Assembly: GCA_007570785.1 (NCBI GenBank)
Contig: ML664183.1
Coordinates: forward strand, 18,337,368-18,401,367
Reading direction: 5' to 3'
DNA length: 64,000 bases
From: Antilocapra americana
Taxonomy: Eukaryota; Chordata; Mammalia; Artiodactyla; Antilocapridae
Part shown: positions 58,860-64,000 of the stretch, piece after piece
Layout: each line of letters starts with the position of its first letter
Numbering within the stretch: the first letter of the stretch is position 1
The notes under the pieces: generated by a model
Told to the model about the DNA's origin: nothing
The model's database searches: none
Seen by the model: the letters and a program-made list of their open reading frames with translations, nothing else
Made by a program: the position numbers and the translations under genes

Positions 58860-60057
58860 TATGTAAACGTATAATGACTTCTAAGTTTGCTTCATGGCTG
58901 GTGTGTGGGGCACATTGCACCAGTTGTGAATTCAGCTTTTTAAAGTTCCTAAATATATAAGATTTTATCTCACATATTTGAGCAGTTCTATGATTTCATA
59001 AGTATATTATTCTTAGGTAAAACTGGGTTGATTTTTAAAAAGGTAGCAGTAAATGTAATGCTAAAGCTCTAAAAAATTAAATATTACAGGAAGCATATAG
59101 ATTAAAGGGTGTAATTTATGGAGACAACGTATGAAGGCTTGACAGACAAACTTGGTAGCGTTAATTCTTTTCAGTCACTAGCCACTGCCAAGCATTAGGC
59201 TTCCCTTCTGCAGCCTGTGGCTAAGTAACTGGGAAGAGTAATAAAAGGGTACGATAAAGTGTAGAATAGACTGTGTTGCCTTTTTATTTCTTCCCCCATT
59301 ATATTAGGTGATAGAAGGTTTAGTGTACATAGCTTTAAATTTAAAAAAAAAAAATATATATATATATGTATATATATTTAAAATTTCCTTCATGAATAGT
59401 ATTTCCTTACTTTCAGGCAACAATATATATCCAGTGTATGCTGTTTCCTTAGCTTTTCCTCCTTTAGCACTTCATTTTCCAAATCTTGTGTGGAACATCA
59501 ACAGTCCCAGTGTCTCTTTCTTTTCCCTCAACCTTTGTATTCAGTAGTTTGGTTTCCTTACAGTCCATGTTGCAGGGCTGAGAAGCAGATAAAACAGTCT
59601 TGGCCAAGTTGGATAAGATGTTTAAAAATAAAAGATACTGTGAGCTGCAATTGCATAATGCCCAAGGGTCAAAGTAATTTCCCTTTGCATAATGCTGCCT
59701 TACTCAGATGAGAATTCTCAATATGAAGTGTGCTGTAGAAAACATACTCGCTCAATTTTCTCTTGCAAATTCAAAATGACTTTAAAATTGGAATTACTAG
59801 AGTTTTCTAATATCACATTTGGAATAATTTCACATTTTGACTTTTTTTTGGTGTTTTCTTTTAGTCTCCTTTCTAATCTTATCAATTAATTAAGGAAAAG
59901 ATAATTTAGGACAAGATTTGCATTTCTTGCATTGCATCTTGAGGATGATTTTGTTTGAGCTGGTAACTGCTTTGTATATTTGAAAATGAGCCTGGCCCTC
60001 CTCTCTCATCTTAGAAATGCAACAAATGAAAAGCATGAGAGAGAATCAAAATGATAT
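58860..60057. other. Unique intronic DNA before the PRKG1 exon
   Basis: No repeats of a known family. An A-run plus TA microsatellite lies at 59341-59382. Open frames of 62-79 codons are unsupported. Confidence 0.5.
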
Positions 60058-60077
60058 GTTTTCCTTCTTCTTTTTAG
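60058..60077 (+). other. PRKG1: 3' splice site of the PRKG1 exon
   Basis: A pyrimidine-rich run (TTTTCCTTCTTCTTTTTAG) ends in AG at 60076-60077, directly before the first exon base. The PRKG1 reading frame continues unbroken from this point. An A-rich stretch about 20-40 bases upstream could hold the branch point, but no single branch site stands out. Confidence 0.93.
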
Positions 60078-60191
60078 ATGGTAAGGTTGAAGTTACAAAA
60101 GAAGGTGTGAAGCTGTGCACAATGGGTCCTGGAAAAGTGTTTGGAGAGTTGGCTATTCTTTACAACTGTACCCGGACGGCGACCGTCAAAA
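60078..60191 (+). CDS. PRKG1: PRKG1 internal coding exon (probably exon 3): cGMP-binding site A, phosphate-binding cassette
   Basis: This exon belongs to cGMP-dependent protein kinase I, the cytosolic Ser/Thr kinase of the NO/cGMP pathway in smooth muscle, platelets and neurons. It is 114 bp long: two bases finishing a split Asp codon, 37 full codons, and one base opening the next codon (Thr in the known protein). The translation starts [13 protein letters not shown] and ends in the cassette [17 protein letters not shown]. This is the phosphate-binding cassette of the N-terminal cyclic-nucleotide-binding domain. In the family, the Glu of FGELA binds the ribose 2'-OH, the Arg of TRTATV binds the cyclic phosphate, and the Thr after it favours cGMP over cAMP. 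The residues match what I know of mammalian PRKG1 (about 144-182 of isoform I-alpha). The exon has no start of its own; an upstream in-frame ATG at 60017 is intronic. PRKG2 is less likely because this segment reads as the type I sequence. The exon number is inferred from human gene structure. Confidence 0.96.
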
Positions 60192-60197
60192 GTAAGG
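60190..60197 (+). other. PRKG1: 5' splice site of the PRKG1 exon
   Basis: The exon ends ...AAAA and is followed by GTAAGG, with the invariant GT at 60192-60193. This is a near-consensus donor. The last exon base is the first base of the Thr codon that known PRKG1 completes in the next exon, so phase and homology agree on this boundary. Confidence 0.93.
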
Positions 60198-60205
60198 CTT
60201 TTTTA

Positions 60206-60230
60206 AAAAACAACAACAACAACAACAAAA
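60206..60230. repeat. (CAA)n microsatellite 15 bp after the PRKG1 donor
   Basis: CAACAACAACAACAACAAAA following a short A-run, just downstream of the 5' splice site. Confidence 0.93.
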
Positions 60231-60231
60231 C

Positions 60232-62335
60232 TTTTCAGTGTCTTCTTTCCTTTGACCTGTGAAGTGTTAGTTAATATGCCTCTTGATTTTAATCTTTATA
60301 ATTTCATTAATCTAGCTTCTAATTATTGCTTTGCGATACAGTTGATATTTTTATCCTAAAGAGTAATTGTTAACGTTAAGTTTTATTGCTGACTTATTAA
60401 AAGTATCTTTTAACCTTGAACTCATAAATTAGGGTTTATAAAATAGCACTTTATGAATTATAATTAAGCAGGAACAAGATGTTGCATTTTCTGCCTGAAA
60501 GTCTCAGAATCATATGTAAGTATATTTTATATATCTGTCTATTTTGGGTTGCATTCCCCACATAAACTTCACTTATTCATTCAGTGGTTTAGAAAAATTA
60601 AGAGGAGAAATGTCTTTCGTCTCATTCAAACCCTGAGTAAGATATCCTGAATTCTAGAATTGCGTCTGAGTATATTCTTGTCCTCAGCTGCTCATCAAGC
60701 TGTATATTATAACGTTTTTCTTTTCTACTGATTGAGCTTATTTTAAGTCGAGGCAATAAAGCAGCTTGTTTCCCTAATTTTACATGTATGTGTATATATG
60801 ATTTCTCTAGCAACTTTTATTGCTTGGTAGAAGCAGCTGCAATAGTTAGAAGGAAAAGAAGTTTGTTTTAAATATTCCTTCTTCCTGAGTACAGGATGTA
60901 ATGAATGTGTAACAAACAGAGCTGGAAGCCAGAGCTGACAATGGAAGGTCCAGAGCATCTTCAGGCAGAAATGTGTATTTAATGTTTGAAAAGTTCTGAC
61001 ATAGTATCCTATGAATGATTGCAATCATTTTACTTTGATTAGGTTATGGCTTTAAAACAATCCTGTTGGCAAACCGACGATTAAATTATTATTGTGAATT
61101 TTACCTGAGTGTCACTGATGATTTTATATATTGTTTTTTTTTTCCTCTCAGAAGTATGGCATATGATTGACAATATGCCATTAAAACTTCGGTTGTAAAG
61201 AACTGAAGAATGCATGGCCAGCTAGAGTCACAAATTCTTAGAGGTCTTGTTAGTGAATCACCTTTATAGTCATTGAAATTTCTGTCACATCAGTGACAAT
61301 TGGGGCCCTTATAAAATCAGTCTTTCTTGACATTTTGATTCTTGATGTCTGAGAACACATAACTCTTTTGATTGATAGGCACTGCCATGTTTTTATTTCA
61401 TGTGATCATTTAATTATATGACTCAAGGAATAATGAAGCCCAGTGAACCGTAACAGATTTTGCCAGAACTTAAACTCACTGAAAAAGTGTCTTAGCTAGA
61501 AAAACAAGCAGTGATGACTCCATTAAGTGAACAAATTTTACTATCATGCTTCATGTTGATGAGAAATATATTACTTTTAGGGCGAAAATGGGCCATGATA
61601 GCACCTTTGGATTAAAACAAGCTTTCTCTGAATTGTGAATACTGTTTGTTAGGTTTTAAAATACTTAACTGATAAAAATATTTTTTATATGCTGCTCATT
61701 TAATCTGACTAAAACCTTCCAAAGGCAAATAATTGATAGTGAAATGGTGCTTAATCTTGTAAAATATTAAATTGTTATTAAAGAAATACTTTGAATAGAT
61801 ATTTAAACAAATTTTATAGCCCAAGAGATTTTTTTGTAAGGTGATTGCTTGGCTTCATGAAAGTCAGTTTTCTTATTAGGTTCTTATAAAATGCTGTTCC
61901 TTTGTACTCACCTCTGTTGTTCTCAAGTTTGATAAATTTAAATAGACATTATGCATCTGTTCAGCAACAAGGAACTAGGTGTTGAATGCAAATTATAATC
62001 CTCACTATTTTGGGGTAAGAATTTTATCCATCATTAAAGGGAATGAGCAATGGATCATGTTCTTTAATTCAGACTCAGATGTCTTGTGTATGAGTGTGTT
62101 TGTGTGTGTGTTCATCATGCCCACTTAAGATGTGGAGGATGCATTGAGAAGAGTCTATGGTTAATAATGTGCAATTTCATCTCTGCATTTATAGGTGCAG
62201 AGATTTTGTGCATGCCTAAGGAATGTTATCTATTAACCTCTGAATGTCCTGTGAGAACTATAAGGTGTGAATAAAGGTCATTTGTCATTTAGGACCTTTT
62301 GTGCCGTCTTCCGTACTGTTCAGGGAGATTGTCCT
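60232..62335. other. Unique intronic DNA, nothing recognised
   Basis: AT-rich and free of recognisable interspersed repeats for about 2 kb beside the exon. No second exon, RNA gene or clear regulatory motif seen. A short TG tract lies at 62096-62110. Confidence 0.5.
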
Positions 62336-62338
62336 TAC

Positions 62339-62448
62339 CAATTGGAGTTTTTTTTTTTTTTTTTAACTTTTCTTTACTTTATTGTGTTGGTTTTGCCATA
62401 CATTGACATGAATCCGCCATGGGTATACATATACTCCCCAACTGGAGT
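62339..62448 (-). mobile_element. Very short L1_BT 3' end, minus strand
   Basis: A T-run of about 18 (62348-62364) is followed by 'tttattgtgttggttttgcc' and 'cattgacatgaatccgccat', the reverse of the ruminant L1 3' end. Flanks CAATTGGAGT (62339-62348) and CAACTGGAGT (about 62439-62448) form a target duplication with one mismatch. The insertion is only about 90 bp. Confidence 0.85.
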
Positions 62449-62449
62449 T

Positions 62450-63105
62450 TTAAACACTATTTTAAATTTAAGTTATACTCTCAAGCCAATCACTTTATAA
62501 CTCTAATTAGATTTCACTGTAACACTTTACCAAATGACCACAATCAGTGCTATCTCAATCTTTACATGTGATATTTTTTAATGTCCTTACTTGGTTTTTC
62601 AGATCCACTTGTTTATCAGAATTCAAGATTATGTCATCTCTTACCTATATTTTTTGTGACCATTGTTTTACCAGTGGTGACCTTTTGGAGTAACTTTCAA
62701 AATCGGTTCATCCACTTGGGTGCAATAGTCTTTCAAGTCTGAGGAAGTTCCCCTCCTATTTAATAGCTGGTCTAGCCACATGTTTTTCCTTCTCACTTAC
62801 CTGACTTTTCCCTCACTTACCTCTTTTCCCCTAATATCACTTTCTTTCATGATTGAAAATGTTGATGATCTCTCTTATCCTTCTCCCTAGATCAGCCTGA
62901 AGCTGCCTAGGATTTTTGTGTATTTTTAATTGCACAGTCATCACAAACTTTTAGGAAACATTCAAGAGCTCTTCAATGTACATGAGTCATTTCTTTTTCA
63001 CGAGAATAACTTTTTGAAATTGTATCAGGCCTTGGATAAATTCCAGTGACTTCCTCTGCTAATGAATGTGACCCAAGCACCTGTGGGTTGGCTTTATTTT
63101 TCTTA
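62450..63105. other. Unique intronic DNA, nothing recognised
   Basis: No gene or repeat family recognised. Confidence 0.45.
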
Positions 63106-63106
63106 A

Positions 63107-64000
63107 GTAGTATATTATTTTTTTTATATTGAAGTATAGTGAGTATATAACATTGTATTAGTTTCAGATATACATGATTCAATATGTGAATATATTACAA
63201 AATGATCTCCACAATACCTTTAGTTAATATCCATCATCATATATAGTTACAAAATTTCTTTTCTTGTGATTAAAACTTCTGAGTTCTGCTTTCTTAGCAG
63301 CTTTTAAATATGCAACATAGTATTAACTCTAGTTACTATGTATACGTTATATCCCAAGGACTTATTTTAAAGCTGAAAGTTTGTACCATTTGACCTCTTT
63401 CACTCATTCTACCCACCCTTCACTATCCCATCTTCAACCCTGGCAGCTACCAATATGTTCTCTGTATTTGAAATCTTTTTTTTTGTTTGTTTTGTTTAAG
63501 ATTCCACATATAAGTGAGATCATAATGGTGTTTGTCTTTCTCTGTCTGACTTGTTTCACTTAGCATAATGCCTCAGTCAGTGTTCATCCATGTTGTAGCA
63601 AATGGCAGCATTCCCTCCTTTTTAATGACAGTAGTATTGTTTATATGTACACCACATTTTCTTTACCTATTCATCAGTGGATACACAGGTTGCTTCTGTA
63701 TTGGCTATTCTAAATATTAGTAATGTGGATGTTAACATATGAGTTCGTATCTCTTTGGGTATTAATGTTGTTTATTTCTTGAATAAATATCCAGAAATGG
63801 AATTGCTAGACCAGAGACTACTAAGAGTCTTAATTTTTTGAGAACTTCCATACTGTTCCCCATATTGGCTATGCCACTTTCTGTCCCCACCAAAAATTGA
63901 TGAGGTTTTCCTTTTCTTCACATCCTTGCCAGCACTTGTTTTTTCTTGTCTGTTTGAAAACAGTCATTCTAACAGGTGAGAGGTGATATCTCACTGTGGT
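63107..64000 (-). mobile_element. Old L1 (L1M-type), minus strand, runs off the window
   Basis: From the T-rich end at 63113 through 3' UTR ('gtgagtatataacattgtat', 'tcttcaaccctggcagctac') into ORF2 C-terminal sequence ('aagattccacatataagtga', 'ctttacctattcatcagtgg', 'cttcacatccttgccagcac'). Many indels and stops. The 5' part lies beyond 64000. Confidence 0.88.

Larger units (their letters stand above)
1..60077 (+). other. PRKG1: PRKG1 intron (probably intron 2), 3' part
   Basis: Everything before the exon is non-coding on present evidence. The open frames in it are short, and those with recognisable homology are LINE reverse-transcriptase fragments. PRKG1 is known in mammals as a gene of about a megabase with very long introns, which fits. 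The intron's 5' end lies outside the window. Confidence 0.88.
60192..64000 (+). other. PRKG1: PRKG1 intron (probably intron 3), 5' part
   Basis: This is the start of the next intron. It holds a short CAA repeat at 60206-60230, unique AT-rich DNA, a very short minus-strand L1 insertion near 62.4 kb, and an old minus-strand L1 from about 63.1 kb to the window end. No second coding exon was found before 64000. Confidence 0.85.

Noticed and set aside
60017..60262. 81-codon frame starting at an ATG and covering the PRKG1 exon, as a stand-alone small gene
   Set aside because: The ATG and the C-terminal Asn run are intronic. The conserved part begins and ends exactly at splice sites.
1..64000. CRISPR array, operon, phage or other prokaryotic system
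   Set aside because: Spliced PRKG1 exon, SINEs and LINEs show vertebrate nuclear DNA. No regularly spaced direct repeats or gene clusters exist.

Overview
This window is vertebrate nuclear DNA, almost entirely one very long intron. The only protein-coding sequence I can support is a single 114-bp exon (60078-60191, + strand) of PRKG1, cGMP-dependent protein kinase 1. It encodes the second half of the first cyclic-nucleotide-binding domain. It has a polypyrimidine tract and AG before it and GTAAGG after it. The roughly 60 kb before it are the end of the preceding intron (probably intron 2), and the last 3.8 kb are the start of the next intron. Gene identity rests on recognising the protein sequence; the exon number is inferred from human PRKG1.

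The host is a ruminant, most likely a bovid. Three repeat groups show this: tRNA-Glu-derived Bov-tA SINEs (about fifteen copies and fragments), BovB/RTE LINEs (five insertions, one nested in another and one carrying a nested SINE), and ruminant L1 3' ends of the L1_BT type. Which bovid cannot be settled from the sequence alone.

Layout: 1-2.9 kb unique; 3.4-5.3 kb young 5'-inverted L1; 7.4-9.5 kb MIR, SINE and a BovB carrying a nested SINE; 9.5-17.6 kb mostly unique with scattered MIRs, one SINE and a CTCF-like site; 17.7-18.1 kb older 5'-inverted L1; 19.1-21.2 kb an 88-bp inverted repeat enclosing an L1 insertion; 21.2-23.2 kb ancient L1 debris; 23.2-30 kb mostly unique; 30-37.5 kb dense SINE, BovB and DNA-transposon zone; 37.5-43 kb mostly unique; 43.1-47.8 kb a CHR-type SINE and a BovB-in-BovB nest; 48-53 kb AT microsatellite, LTR-like repeats and a Tigger-like element; 53-59 kb SINEs, a third 5'-inverted L1 and a BovB tail; 60.1 kb the PRKG1 exon; 63.1-64 kb an old L1 running off the end.

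There is no operon-like or multi-gene system here. The biological content is one kinase exon plus a detailed insertion record. The items most worth a second look are the three independent 5'-inverted (twin-priming type) L1s, the BovB nest whose inner copy also has an inverted 5' segment, the 97%-identical 88-bp inverted repeat, and the frame-neutral PRKG1 exon. Family names for repeats come from memory of consensus sequences, not from a database search.
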